NCBI GenBank assembly: GCA_905221605.1
Contig: CAJNDS010002744.1
Span: 141,501 to 205,500, forward strand
Length of the DNA: 64,000 bases
Direction of reading: 5' to 3'
Origin: Symbiodinium natans
Taxonomy: Eukaryota > Sar > Dinophyceae > Suessiales > Symbiodiniaceae
Shown: positions 1-11,602 of the stretch, in pieces
How the letters are laid out: the number at the start of each line of letters is the position of its first letter
How positions within the stretch are numbered: position 1 is the stretch's first letter
Program-made: the position numbers and the translations under genes
The notes under the pieces: generated by a model
Told to the model about the DNA's origin: nothing
What the model saw: the letters and a program-made list of their open reading frames with translations, nothing else
The model's database searches: none

Positions 1-135
1 ATATCTTATTAAGTGTGCGTTTTTGGTTTGTTTTCTTGATTTGCCCAGGAAAACAAAACATTTTTTCCATATTTCATAGGATTCATACTACTTTTCGTAG
101 GATTTCTTACTTCCTAAGAGATTTCAGCACCCTAG

Positions 136-400
136 TTTCAACAAGATTCGTGGGCTTTGAAGCACGCTTTGCACGGACACAATGCTCACATGACGGGCTT
201 CAACAAGATTCATAGGCTTTGAAGCACGTTTTCCTCTTGGGTTTTGAAGCACGCTTGGTACGGCTTAAAAGAAGCGGGGGGTTGGGGGGGCGCAGCCCCC
301 CCACCCATTTGCAAACACAATGCCGATGTTTTTTCAACAAGTTTCTTGGGCTTTGAACTTGCAAACACCCTGCTCACATGATGGGTGTCACTCGAACTCG
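136..400. repeat. Local degenerate repeat cluster
   Basis: A unit beginning TTCAACAAGATTC and continuing into GGCTTTGAAGCACGC occurs at about 136, 199 and 331, and a diverged copy lies at about 2360. The linked phrase TGCTCACATGA appears at about 183 and 372. The copies are imperfect and hold no credible gene. They probably derive from one dispersed repeat family. Confidence 0.6.
272..303. repeat. G-run / C-run short hairpin
   Basis: A G-rich run (GCGGGGGGTTGGGGGGGCGC) is followed at once by AGCCCCCCC, so the segment can fold on itself. Close relatives occur at 15,409-15,433 and 15,483-15,516, so it is a dispersed short element and not a random run. Confidence 0.5.
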
Positions 401-765
401 ATTCCGCAGCGGTCTGGTCTGACCTACTAGCTAGCTGTAGCTCATGACATATGTCACGGCCGCTCTGTGGCGGCGATTAACAGCTTCGGGTATGGACATG
501 CAAGGCAACTGCACAGGAACCGAAGTTCAACAAACTGTGCAGTACAGGGTCTCCAGCGCTCACAGTCGCTCAACCTAGCGTTCTCGCGCTTACTAACTAG
601 GGAGTAGACTGTGACAGCTCAGCTGAACAGTGAATGAATTGTCAAAACGAAGAAAGCAAAAACACATCACGCCACTCTGCCTTGGGCAGGGGGCCGGAAA
701 CGGCAACCCCGAGACAAGTGCTGCGCAAGCCCTGTACACTGTACAACTTCAGCACTGAGCTACAA

Positions 766-1640
766 AATGGTCAGCTCAATGATGGATCTCACTCATGGAA
801 AGCAGTCAGTTGAGGACCTCCATGGAGGGACGGACTCAGAGTCCACTAGAGCATCGAAATGCACTCCACAGGCCAATTTCAAGTGAAACGGAGTCCACAA
901 CAAGCCCACAAAAAGAGAACCATCAGAGCAATCCCAAAAACACCTCAGCGGCAGGTACACAGCGTAGGGGACCATCACGTTGAGGAAGCCCAATGCACCC
1001 ACCAGATAAGAAATTAAAACAAATAGCAGCAGCATATTGAATAGAAGGGCCGATAATACGGCGCCACCGCCCACAGGCCAGGTTGCCGTGAAGCCTGGCA
1101 ATCGCAAGTGGCCAAGAAAAACCAAGCAAGTATGGGGTGAGTGTGTGGTACTGCTCCAGCACATGCATTGTACAAGCAAAGAACTGAGTCAAATATGGTC
1201 AGCTCAACGATGATCCAAACTCATAGGGCAGACAGTTGAGGACCTCCATGGAGAGTCTGGTACTACAGTGACTCGTCGCATCGCGCAAGTTGCCTCATTG
1301 CCCGAAAACTCGCCATGGGCCGACCCACGAAATCCCAGAAGGGCTAGGTGGGAAACAGGAACGAACTGTCCACAACGAATGTCGTCACATATCCTTCCAG
1401 CTGTTGCAACCGAAAGTGAAAGCACCATGAGGTGGGCCATCAGAGCAGTCCCAGACGTCGCCTCAGCAAAAACGAATTCATCTGCATAGAGACAAACTGT
1501 AGCAGCACAATGTAGGGGCCGAAGACGGCGCCCTGCCCATAGGCCTGGTTGCCGTAAAGCCTGACAACCGCAAGTGGCCATACATTCATCCCAAAATGCC
1601 TGATTGCCGCAAAGCCTGGCAACCGTAAGTGGCAATGAAT
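766..1640. repeat. Direct repeats, about 430 bp apart
   Basis: ATGGTCAGCTCAA followed by GTTGAGGACCTCCATGGAG is present at 766-829 and again at 1195-1260. A second word, GGTTGCCG(T/C)AAAGCCTG with CGCAAGTGGCCA, occurs three times, at about 1076, 1545 and 1600. On the - strand the three copies read as related peptides (ARLHGNLACG, VRLYGNQAYG, ARLCGNQAFW). The segment is therefore an internally duplicated unit. Confidence 0.6.
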
Positions 1641-2175
1641 AGTCATACAACATGAATAACAAAAGCAAATACGAAATAAATAAACCAAGCACTGAGCATA
1701 GGCGCGAGCTCGCTGGCAGTGAAAACACTGTACCTTGCAGTCCGCCCCGAAGCGTTGGTGCGTACATAATGCCTGGCCAGTATCTTCGCCCACACATGAA
1801 GCCCAGGTGATCACGAACCTGATTGGCTCCCGCTGCAGCACTGGAATCTGCAGCAACCCTCACTTCTACCAGCAATACTTTTGGCCTGTCTTCAGTGGCC
1901 CATCCAGGAATGCTGGTTGCCGGACTTGGGACCGGCACGGCTCGTAAAATAAAGAAGAGCGGACCTGCAGTGAGGATGCTTGAAGGTGTCACTCGTGTAT
2001 CTCCCAACCGTGGGGCTAACTGCGTTTGCGCAACCAGCTCATCAAGTGGCAAAGGCGTCTCCAAAAACATCCAATAGCAGAATGCCATGCAAATACCATA
2101 CCAGATCCATGAAGGCCAGTGAGTGCACCGAGGACAACCTGAATGCACGGGTCTCTGACATATCGCCATCGTCAT
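1204..2175 (-). CDS. Unrecognised long reading frame over a repeat
   Basis: An open frame of 323 codons with several hydrophobic stretches, for example WIWYGICMAFCYWMF near residue 25 and FISYLLLLFMLYDY near residue 165. It overlaps the internally repeated segment, and two of the repeat copies lie inside it. I recognise no family. It could be a partial membrane protein or a chance open frame kept by the GC-rich repeat. No splice context was recognised, so the ends are arbitrary. Confidence 0.25.
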   Translation of the reverse strand: MTMAICQRPVHSGCPRCTHWPSWIWYGICMAFCYWMFLETPLPLDELVAQTQLAPRLGDTRVTPSSILTAGPLFFILRAVPVPSPATSIPGWATEDRPKVLLVEVRVAADSSAAAGANQVRDHLGFMCGRRYWPGIMYAPTLRGGLQGTVFSLPASSRLCSVLGLFISYLLLLFMLYDYSLPLTVARLCGNQAFWDECMATCGCQALRQPGLWAGRRLRPLHCAATVCLYADEFVFAEATSGTALMAHLMVLSLSVATAGRICDDIRCGQFVPVSHLALLGFRGSAHGEFSGNEATCAMRRVTVVPDSPWRSSTVCPMSLDHR

Positions 2176-2199
2176 TGCATCTGTGAATGGGTGCCGAAG

Positions 2200-4220
2200 T
2201 GCGGCTTCCCCAGGCTCAGTATTGAGAAACCATGTGCAAAAGCAAGAACTACAGCGTCCGGAGGGGGTCCAGTTGAACAGAGAACCTGTTTGGCCTCGAA
2301 CCCGGTTGACCCCCTACCAAAAGAAACATGTGACCCGAGCCGAGAAGCTTATGATGGGTGTCAATAAGTTTCTTGGGCTTTGAAGCACGCTCTGCACGGC
2401 TCTCCGCAGTGCGGCAGGGCGTTGGCTGGAGACGTGTAGGTGGGTTTCTGTAAAGGAGAGTACCGAGGTTTACACACAGATTGGCAAAGCCCCGAGCTCA
2501 GCTGGCTCTTGACGGATATTCAAGGAACACCTGCGCTCTAGCCAAACAGTGGAGGAGTTGGAAGAGCCGGGTATGAGTCTTTTGGAGGCCTGTCAAGCGT
2601 CTGCCAAGTTCCTCCTCAAAGATGATCCGCAACTATGAGACATAATGGAGTTCACCTGGGCGCTCTCTGCAGATTTTTTTGAGGCTATCACAACTGCCTG
2701 CTCGACCGCGGAGTTAGCGTTTTTGTCACATGCAAAGCGTCGGGATTTCTTTAGCAGCGAGGCGGGATTTGCTGGAGCTAAATCTTCACTCACGGGTCCA
2801 CTGATCATTCTTGCTCCTGCTTATGGAGATGGGCTGGGGGCTTTCAAATGGCTGCCTGTGCAACACAAACGTTCGTTGAAGGGAAGGAGTATGTGAGAGC
2901 TCAAGCCAGCTTGTGGAGCATGACAATCCGAAGGTTGCCAAAGCCTCGCATAAACAGACCTTTCGAGGGCGCAAGGTTGCCGACATCGTCCGTGGGAGTA
3001 TCACTTCGACCTACCGCTCCGTCACGACGCTTGGCCCATGAAAGCCACACAGCACCAAGAAACGATGTCTTGCTTAGGGACGTGTGGCATGAGAGACAAT
3101 TTGCAAGACGACAATCTTACAACTGCACGCAATGGCGCGCCTCGCTTTCGTCTTCGAAGTTGCCTTTTGGAAAAGATTCAAGCTGAGACCGCAGCCTGGA
3201 GCTTGTGCTTCAGCTGAACAGCCTGTGAAGCGTTCGTCAACTGCCGGTCCAACTTGTGGCGCGGATCATACAGAAACAGGACCCTTGCCTTCGCCCAGGC
3301 TAAGAAACCACTTGGCAGCCACGATATCACTTCCGTGATCCGACACGATGACCAAAACCAACTTCTGCGACAGAGGCAGACACGAAAACGAAGACGAGGC
3401 GTCGTTCTTGGCAAGTAAAGCTCGAAGGCCACCATTCGAAGTCATGATCTGCAAGACGTGGTCCAAGGCCAGCATTTGATAACCTCTTTGTAGAATTCTT
3501 GGCCAGCAAGGCCCGCACACGGGAAACGCACTTTGTAACTGGACTTGAAAAGAAAAAATTGTACTACAAACATGTTAACGCACAATGCTAAGAGCCGCTG
3601 CATTGAGCAAAGCAGCCTCTTTCGGGTCAGCGTCTGTGCCAGGCATGCGGTATCCTATGCACCTAGACAGGGCTTGCATTGCGTCGTTTTTAAGTTGTAG
3701 ATGCTCGTTAATTTGAAAGAAATTGACCTGCAGCGGTCTTTCACATGTCTAAGGTGGCGCCCAGCAGCAATAAAATGAATGGCGTCCAAAGTGGTTTTTC
3801 CGCCCCTCCGACACATCACGAATCAAAGCCAACAGCCAATTGCCTGATTCTAAGCTGGGTGGCGCCAACCGCGGGGCCACAACAGACCACGCTTTTTCGG
3901 CAGTTTAGCTCCATTGCCCTTAGAATCTTGTAGATACCGATGTTTCCGGGGTTTTGCCCATCACCTTATCTCCAGATTTTTTATCTAAAATTATTCTAAC
4001 ACGTTTGCTTCAGCATAGTAGAAAGAATGCCCCAAGCATCTATGGTCTGCATGTTTTCTGCACTGCCATGTCCATGGTTTCTTTGACAAAGCCAAACCCA
4101 AAGACGCAAAAACCTTTCCTTATTTTTACACTGTTCTGCCACGTTGCGCAACATTATGGGCAGAGCCATCAGGGCCTGCCGCCGCCAGGGTTGGGTGCTT
4201 TCAACTTGGAAGGAAGAAGT
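2200..4220. other. No gene recognised
   Basis: Short open frames only, none with a recognisable motif or consistent codon pattern. A basic stretch on the + strand near 3350-3400 (RQRQTRKRRRG) resembles the linker of LINE polyproteins, but is too short to call. Confidence 0.4.
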
Positions 4221-4718
4221 TGATGTCGCCACCCATGGTGGAGGTGCGACGTGCTTGTGGCAGCAGGGGGTCCAGCACCGAGTGGCGGAGTCCCATCTCC
4301 GGTGTTTCCCCAGCAGGGGTTGATGTCCCCAGCTGTTACGGTGCCTGGACAGCAAGTTCAGGAAGCTCTGATGCTCACGGCAACAGCAGTCGCAACAGAT
4401 ATCTCAGATGATGTCTTTGGTAGAAGCTCTTGTAAGGAGAAAACACAAGGAGCACCAGCCGCCAAGTCAGAGAGTTCAGGGTTGTCACTCTCCAGTGACA
4501 AGGGCATGGACGTGGATGAGGGTGGTGGAGCCATCCGGAATCCCAAGGCTGAACACGACGTCCCGAAGTTGCCATCCATCGATGCAAGTCGCATGAACAA
4601 GGGTCGTCGATCCGAGATCGAGGGTTGGTCGGACTTTGTTGAGTCGTTTCTGCCCTAACGTTACCCTCGACGCCCTGGCTCTCCGTGCTGCCCTTCGAAC
4701 CCTCGACGCCCTTGCTCC

Positions 4719-4797
4719 CCGTGGTCTCCAAGGAACCCTCGACGCCCTTGCCCTCCGCGCTGCCCTTCAAACCTGGCCCTCCGTGGCAACTTTCTCC
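4719..4797 (+). repeat. Left arm of an 80-bp inverted repeat
   Basis: The reverse complement of this segment matches 6599-6677 at most positions: both read GGAGAAAGTTGCCACGGAG and end at CCTTGGAGACCACG. The arms enclose the broken Copia gag-protease. Next to this arm, at 4660-4760, the sequence is itself tandemly repeated (CGACGCCCTTG units) and on the - strand reads as Gly/Lys/Glu-rich repeats. Confidence 0.65.
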
Positions 4798-5008
4798 ACT
4801 TCGGCGCCCTGGCTCCCTGTAGCCCGGTTGTGGCCTCCTCCACCGCCGTTGTGGTGACCAGGAGTGGCCGGTAGATGCGCTTCTGACGACGAAGACATCG
4901 GGGCTGGCGGACAAGGCAGCGAATGAGGACTCGCTACGGGGCGGGGACTCAAGCCAAAAACACTTCTGGAATGGAACGACCTTCAGGGCAGTGGAACCAA
5001 CACAAACG

Positions 5009-5542
5009 CTAGCTCTGCCAGAAGAACCCCCGAAGTCTACGTTCCATCCTCTCTCTAGCAGACGGCCGACGCTTCAAAGGGAAAACTGAACAGGCGCGGG
5101 CTTCAAAAGTCACTGTGGCACAAGCTCCAGTCTGTGGACTGGTCTCAAGCAACATGCGTGCCCTAACCCTTGTTTTAAACTGCACCTGAATCGCGTCACC
5201 TGTTGCAGTAACACATCCTACACCACTGGTCCCTAACCGCTCAACAATGACTGCAGCACCCCTCTCTACCATGCTCTGGCTCACAAGGTGGACACTCGCT
5301 CCTGAGTCGAGAAGCCAGTGCTCGCCACCATTGCCATCGGACGGCGCGGCGAAGGCTACTTCATGCATGTCATGCTGCTGCTGTCCTATGTACATGCTGT
5401 TGCAAGCGGTGGACCCTCGTGTGTCATGCAAATTTTTAAAATAAAATTGACCCTTGGCGACATCAAGCGACGAACCCTCAGCAACTTCAAGCGGCGAACC
5501 CTTGCTCACTGACTGGCAAGAACCCTTGGCGACGTCAAGCAA
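5009..5542 (-). pseudogene. Copia-type retrotransposon protease fragment
   Basis: The - strand frame of 177 codons carries WLLDSGASVHLVS at residues 76-88, the D-S-G-A active-site loop of retroviral-type aspartic proteases as found between gag and integrase in Ty1/Copia elements. Upstream is a low-complexity region with repeated VAEGSS and DVAKG words. The frame ends at FFWQS without reaching an integrase domain, and no reverse transcriptase follows on this strand. It is therefore a truncated element. The protease call is firm. The assignment to Copia and not another LTR class rests on the gag arrangement. Confidence 0.7.
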
Positions 5543-5640
5543 CGAACCCTGGGCAACTTCCCTCAGATGGCTTCACAGGACCTTTGGCGACATCAAGCGA
5601 CGAACCCTCGGCAACTTCAAGTGGCGACAACTCAGGCTCC
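5440..5640. repeat. Short tandem repeat inside the Copia fragment
   Basis: Units of the form GACATCAAGCGACGAACCCT and CAACTTCAAGCGGCGAACCC recur several times. On the - strand they encode alternating EVAEGSS and DVAKG peptides. The repeat lies between the gag and protease frames and probably expanded after the element died. Confidence 0.6.
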
Positions 5641-5676
5641 AAGCCCTCTCGCTCAACCATTTCCCTCCAGTCAGCT

Positions 5677-6499
5677 TCACTGAAGTCGAGCGACGTCTCC
5701 GAGAAAGCATCTGAAATGAAACGCTGCACACAACTCAGGCTCAAGCAAGACCGTGGCTGCCTTGGCCTTGCCAGAACCCTTCGACTGACCCTCCTGCCTC
5801 GGCTTCGGGCAATCGCGTGCAAAGTGGCCCTCTTCATTCTTCATGGCAATTGTGACAAACCTTGCCCTTCTTCTTGTCCTCGGCAGTGGCTTGGTTGGCC
5901 TGATCCTTCCCTTTTCCCTTCTTGGGATCATTCTTATCGCCCTTTTTGCCTTTCTCGTCGCCCTTTCCCTTCTTGCCCTTTCCACCCTTGGGATTGTCCC
6001 TGCTGCCCTTATCACCTCCCTTTCCGCCCTTCGGGTTTCGTTTGTGGTTCTTCTCCTTTCCACCACCCTTGGCGTTCGGGAACTGAAGCGGATTTGCATG
6101 ATCGTCCCTTTCTCGCCCCTTTCCTTTTCCATCAGCAAACTGCAGGATCTTCAAGTTGCTGTTGTAAAACTTGATGGCTTCTTCCAAAGCGACCATGGAG
6201 TCAATCTTTGCATGGAGAAGGATGTATCGCTTCACTTCAATTCCTAGATTCTTCAAGACAACCATACAACAGTCGGGCTCTGTAAGCTTTAGGTCCGGAA
6301 ACCCTCCAATCAAGCGTGCAAACTTTGCAAATTCCACTTGAAAGGCCCTAAAGGTGTCGACCCAGCCCGCTCCGGCTTTGAAACGAAGCATCTCATCCCT
6401 CAGAGTAAAAGCCTTCATGCGCGAACCAACACTTAACTTCTTGTGGAGTCTGCAAATGGCCTTGTACCCTGCCGGAACACCAAGCTGCTCCTTCTCCAC
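5677..6499 (-). pseudogene. Copia-type gag with frameshifted zinc knuckle
   Basis: The first 221 codons (6499 to 5834) show a gag-like helical region (LRFKAGAGWVDTFRAFQVEF near residue 40) followed by a very Lys/Gly-rich tail. The tail ends in CHNCHEE, the first half of a CX2CX4HX4C zinc knuckle. The second half, EEGHFARDCPKP, continues in another - strand frame (5677-6138), so one frameshift near 5840 splits the knuckle. Intact gag would bind RNA through this knuckle. The break and the nearby truncated protease mark a dead copy. Confidence 0.75.
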
Positions 6500-6598
6500 T
6501 CGCTTTAGGATGTTTCAAACCTCTGCTGTACCCTTGCATGGCTTGTCTAAGGTGCAAGAACAGACGTGTCAAGCGCACACTCTGCCCTTTTCCAACTT

Positions 6599-6677
6599 GG
6601 AGAAAGTTGCCACGGAGAGCAAGAGTTCAAAGGGCAGCATGGAGGGCCAGGGCATCTAGGGTTCCTTGGAGACCACG
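6599..6677 (-). repeat. Right arm of an 80-bp inverted repeat
   Basis: Inverted partner of 4719-4797, lying about 100 bp beyond the start of the gag frame. The two arms are about 1.9 kb apart. They could be ends of a larger palindromic rearrangement or two independent copies of a repeat family. Confidence 0.6.
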
Positions 6678-7411
6678 ATTGCCGACGAAGAGTGGAGGAA
6701 GTGGTTGTGGCCAAGACAGAGAAGGACAAGCAAACAATCTTTAATGCAGGCACTTGATCAAGACCAAGAAAATGCCCCGACCAAGGTAAAGGCAATGCCA
6801 AAGAGGGTTGGTTGCAGGGGCCAAGCGCAAGGTAAAACTGAAGCCACGCCTAAGCTCGATCCCTCTGCTGTTCTTTGTCGAAAGGGCAACCAGGGAATGC
6901 TCAAGGGGGTGCGGTTTAAGAAGATCCGGCAGAGCCACCGACCCTCTCCAGCAAGATGCTGAAGGCAATACCACAACGCACAATGGAGCAGCACCTTGCC
7001 GACCACGCCCGTGGGGTTTAGAAGGCCACCGAGAAGGCGAAGAAACTGGCGGGGAACCCCCCGCCAGGCAGAGCGGAAGAGTTATCGGAGTGGTTAAGAG
7101 TCAACCGCAAGGGCAAGATGGTGATCAGCACAGCTTCTTGGGCGGTGTCCAAGCTGGACTTGCCACCACCTCCTCGGCCACCATTGCCGCCGCCGTGCCA
7201 GCACTCATTACCCAGGGTGCGCCAGAGATGCCGCCACCGCGCTTGCCAAGGGGAGGTTACTTAACCGCCGCGGTCGCAAGCACAACAAGCTGGTCTGTTG
7301 TTACCGACCGGAAGATGACCCGGATATCTGCAGCCACGTTGGCCTGTACATCTAAACCCCAACTATGGTTTAACTGGGAGCAAGGGGTCTTCCGCGCCTG
7401 GAAAAGAAGAA

Positions 7412-7640
7412 GTGTTCGCAATGGCAGGGTTGCATGAGGGTTTGCGTAAGGGTGTTCAGAGTGATTCTGTGTCTGATGCTTGGTGGGTTAACCGTAAGTT
7501 CCTGAATAAGCATTACCTGTCAAAGCTTTATAACGAGCATATCTTGCAATCACATGTCCCTTATCTTGCATCCTGCAAGGACTGTAGACGGGCCGCACAC
7601 AACGCACAAAGTCCGTGCACATGCTGTCCCTGTTAGGTTT
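7412..7640 (+). pseudogene. Possible integrase zinc-binding remnant
   Basis: The + frame reads HEGLRKGVQSD, then ILQSHVPYLASCKDCRRAAH. The spacing H...HVPY....CxxC resembles the GAG-pre-integrase/HHCC zinc module at the start of Copia integrases. The frame upstream (6700-7410) is broken in several places. This may belong to the same element family as the - strand gag-protease, but in the opposite orientation. The short length keeps the call tentative. Confidence 0.4.
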
Positions 7641-7644
7641 CCAC

Positions 7645-8850
7645 AGACTAGCTTCCAGAGCCCACAACCAACAAGCACTAAGATCAACACGCAAACCAGA
7701 ACTTGTCTGCTTGCACTTTCCGCAGAAGCCTTCTGCTGGATTTGTCCCTCAGCTACCTTCTGTAAGTTATCTTGTGATTTTTTTTTTTGAACCGACGCCT
7801 CTTTACTACATCAGCAGCGCAGTAGGCCGTTCTTGTGGGTCTCAACACTAGAGGTGAAACAGAGCAGATGCGAAAACCAAAGCAAACACACACCAAAACC
7901 ACCACAAAACACAACCCCCAAAACCCGCAGCAACCCGCCAAAACGTTGAGAGCCAAACTGTACAAGCCAGCGAGCGAAAAAGAAGTCGTGACTACAAAGA
8001 AGCAACCGCTAGCGCAGAGGCCCTTATTGCAAGACAACTTATCGCAAGGCCAGCGAGGTGAGACCAATGCAAACAAGAACCTACCGGCACCAATCACTCA
8101 GCTGCCCGTCACCCATAGCAATGCTGCGCCACGTCTGGTACAGACATTAAGCGAAAGTATGGGTAGGCCGTAAGGCAAGGAACCTCCGTCACCTAAACTG
8201 CTCAACGCGTCCGTAGAGACAGTCCCCACACAAGCGCCAGGGCCGTAGCAATAGCACTCAGGACTCTTTTTTGGGTTGGCAAGGAAGTTGCAAGCACACT
8301 GAAAACAGGCACAATGCACACAGAGCGCCAAAAGAGGCGCCCCCTCCCCCCCCGGCGAGCGGGGGCTGGCAAGGGGCTGGTGTGGCTACACGAGGCTGCC
8401 GTCGGCGCTGTGTGAGTCCGGGCGTCCTCACATAGCTATTAGGGGAGTACCCTATTTGGAGGCTCCTTGTGTTTGCGCCGAAAGTTTTGAGGCTCGACCT
8501 CATGGCCATAGGGCGGGCCTGAAGCGCTGCTTGCAAGAGGCCAAATTCTTACAGCCCCGCGCAGCGGCCGATTTTTGAGACGGCACAAAAGCCCCAAAGG
8601 CTGCTGGCTGGCACTTGGCTCATGTGCTTCCCAGGTACCGGGAGCCTATCGGCTTGGCATGCTTAGCTGGTGCAGTTTAAGGCCCCCAAGGCTGCTTAAC
8701 GGTCTGCAGCCAACCGCGCGTCAAGTGTGAAAGTCAAGGGGCCTTAAAATTCGGAGCCCCGCGCAGCGGCCGATTTTTTTGCGGAGAGCACTTCAAGCAG
8801 GTTTACCCCGTGACTACACCTGATGCGGGACCCACAGCAAAGCGCGGCAA
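7645..8850. other. No gene recognised; a short repeated phrase
   Basis: Open frames here are compositionally biased (Lys/Gln/Thr-rich on +, Cys/Phe/Leu-rich on -) and carry no motif. The phrase AGCCCCGCGCAGCGGCCGAT followed by a T run occurs twice, at about 8552 and 8755, both times beside GGGGCCTTAAA- or GCCCCAAAGG-type words. Confidence 0.4.
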
Positions 8851-8854
8851 AGCG

Positions 8855-9450
8855 CTAGGCCTAGTCGCTTCTGGGCCTGCTGGAGAAGGTTGAAGCAGCA
8901 GTTCTTCACATCCCTTCTGGGCCTGCTGGCGAAGGCTCCGGCAGCCGTTTGCGGGGCCTAATCACTTCTGGGCCTTCTGGAGAAGTTTTAGTCAGCAGTT
9001 TGAGAGGTCTACTCACTGCTGGGCCTTCCGGAGAAGTTTTAGGCAGCCGTTTGAGAGGCCTAATCACTGCTGAGCCTTCCAGGGAAGGCTGAGGCAACAG
9101 TTTGAAAGCCTAATCACTTCTGGGCCTTCAGGCAACTGTTGGGACAGCAGTTTGAGAGGCCTAATCATTTCTGGGCCTTCAGAAGATGTTTGAGGCATCA
9201 GTTTGAGAGGTCTACCCACTGCTGGGCCTTCAGGAAAATTTTTAGGCAGCAGTTGGAGAGGCCGACCCACCGCTGGGCCTTCCGGAGAAGTTTCAGGCAG
9301 CAGTTTGAGAGGCCTAATCACTTCTGAGCCTTCCGGGAGGGTTTAGGCAACAGTTTGATAGGCCAAAGCACTTCTGGGCCTTCCGGAGGCGCCTAATCCT
9401 TCTGGGCCTTCTGGAGAAGACCTAGGCATCAGTTTGAGAAGCTTACTTCC
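8855..9450. repeat. 60-bp minisatellite, type A (about ten units)
   Basis: Each unit contains CTGGGCCTTC, then AGAAGTTTTAGGCAGCAGTT, then TGAGAGGCCTAATCAC. Units are 57-61 bp with scattered substitutions. Read on the - strand, one frame gives a degenerate 20-residue repeat with EGPAVxRPLKLLPxTS. The same family appears in inverse orientation at 15,950-16,150. Unit length divisible by three keeps the frame open across units. Confidence 0.8.
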
Positions 9451-10929
9451 TTATCGCAGAAGCCGTAACGAGCAAGGTGTGTCCATCGTGCTGCGCAAGA
9501 TAGACCAACAGATGTCCGTTGTATCCGGCACTCTAAGGGGGTGGCGCTGTCCATGAGCCATGGCGTTTGTTAACAGGCGCACATCAGCCGGTTGCTGAGC
9601 AATTTTGGTTGGTTTAGGCAGGAGACAAAGGGAGATGTCAGGCTGTGGTTGCTCTGGAAGAGCACCGAAGTCACCGTTCAGCGCATCAGTGACTGCCGGG
9701 GCAAGGGCGGTTGCTCCAATGGACCATAGAATGCCTGGCGCAGCTCCAGGGAGCACTGCCTTTTGCCTTGGCAGAGCCTGTAGAGCTTGGAGACACATCT
9801 CAAGCGTGTAAAGCTCAGGGCACGGTGCAGTTTCCGGAGGGTCTATTGGTGACTGATAAAGATCGCGAAAGTAGGAGACAAGAGTGTCTCTTTCGGCGGA
9901 TGGTCTTTGAACTTGACCCTGTGGGGTTCTGACCTGAATGCGCTTCTTGGGTTGTTTCGGGGCAAGCACACGGACAATGCGGTACGTAAGAGCGTGGTTA
10001 CCGGACACGGAGGCCTCTTCCGCTTGCCGTAAGCAGTCGTTGAGGAAGTCTCTTTTGCGCTGTCTGGCAGCACGCTTGAGCTGTAGTTCTGCCTTGAGGA
10101 CAGGTGCGAGTGCGCGCCAGTGGGTAAAGCAGTCCCCCAACAAGGACTCGGTGCATGGTGCAAGAAGCATGTTGGCACGGGCCTCCCAAAGTTTGAGGAC
10201 GTGGTGATGAGGTCTGTCTGCAATGCCTGGTAGAGCAGGTGCAGGGCGGCTGTCAACAGCATGCCATGTGGTCATTAGTGCTTGATCAATCTGTTTGATC
10301 GTAGGCTGAAGTGGTAGAGCATGCGCTAGGGCAAGTGCGAACTCATCTGCACGTCCTGGATTTTGCCTGAGGGATTCAGCTACCTGTCTGGGGGGGATGC
10401 TGGCATTCTGTTCAGCATGCTGAGACCAGCTCCACGGGGTCCACTTGACAGTGAGGGTCGCCTGGACAGGGACGTGTTGTGCCCCCTTGCGTGAGGAAGC
10501 AACAGGCCAGCGAAAAGGGGATGCCTTTTTGCTTTCACGATCACTGTGAAGTTGGCGCAACAGTACAAAGTCGATCTGTGTGGCGGCACCTGTTGCATCG
10601 TCAACAAAAGTAGCCGCAGGAGCTTTACCGAAGGTATTGCAGGCAGTCAGCCTATGGACCTGAAGGAGCGAACATAGGTCATCAACGTTGGATTGCGGGC
10701 CTGCCTTCGTGGGTCTGCCCATTCCCGTTATACCTGGTATGTGTGGGAGCGATGTATCGAGGTCCCCAATAACACACAGCGGATTTCTGATGGGGAATCC
10801 TCGAAGGGTGGACTGCAACTTCTGAAGGAAGCGGTGTCGTCGAGTGATCGCTTCTTGCCACCAGTCATTGGAGTCGTCATTCTTTTGATGATTCCAGGCG
10901 TGTTGATAGGCGTGAATAATGTAGCTCAC
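9451..10929 (-). pseudogene. LINE endonuclease to RT N-terminus
   Basis: This 492-codon - strand frame begins inside an exonuclease-endonuclease-phosphatase domain: IIHAYQHAW at residues 4-12, GDLDTS at 55-60 (the GDFN-like metal site), TQIDFVLLR near 117-125, and AQHVPVQATL near 150-159 (the SDH-like histidine). A linker follows (KRAARQRKRDFLNDC), then the first fingers of a reverse transcriptase (ALPRQKAVLPG, then LCLLPKPTK). The frame stops before the catalytic palm. It is therefore a LINE ORF2 missing its N-terminal endonuclease strand and most of RT. The palm motifs found at 13.9-14.5 kb lie on the other strand and belong to another copy. Confidence 0.75.
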
Positions 10930-11600
10930 TCAGACCCCCAGGCTCTTCACCAACATCATCACGCACGTCCTCCGGCAACTCAACGTACCCTTCAAGACCC
11001 TCAAAACCCTGCTCACCAAGATCTTGCACTTCACCCTCATCCCTTTCAACAACTGCATTCGGATCAAAGCTACCCCTGATGAACTTGGCATAACGGGCCC
11101 TGCAACGTGCAGTGTGAATCAACTTGTTATACCCAACACCATGGCAAATGCTGGAGATTCTCTAGACTCTAACGGAACATCTGGAACCTTCGGTGATCCC
11201 TTCCAGACAGAAGACGACAAACCCCCTTCAAGAGCTTCAACTTATCCTTCAACGGAACAACCATGCGAACAATCTTTGTTTACCGTCGTTGAGCAACAGT
11301 CTTACCCAGTGCAATCCAGAACCAACTTCAGCCCCCATGTAAGCCCCTTTTCCCATGCGTCCGTTCACAAGATAACTTACAGAGTCCGTAGCCCCATTGG
11401 CTCAAGGCCGCGTCTGCTCGAGGTGGTTAAGCCACCAGGGGAGCCGTAGGAGGGGTGGGAGTCCGTTGCTAAAGGTCCTGCTTTGCTTGGAACCCTACTC
11501 GTAGGTAGCCGCCCCGCTGCCCCTCTGGGATAGCCTGGAGGCGTAGGTGAGCTTGGTGCTGTGTTTGCTTTGTAGCTGGGGCCCCTTAGCATTGCGCAGT
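10930..11600. other. No gene recognised upstream of the LINE frame
   Basis: On the - strand an acidic frame (10,877-11,122; VELPEDVRDDVGEEPGG) precedes and overlaps the LINE endonuclease frame in another phase. It may be upstream ORF2 sequence displaced by a frameshift. On the + strand the same DNA reads as a His/Pro-rich frame with no motif. Confidence 0.35.
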
Positions 11601-11602
11601 TC

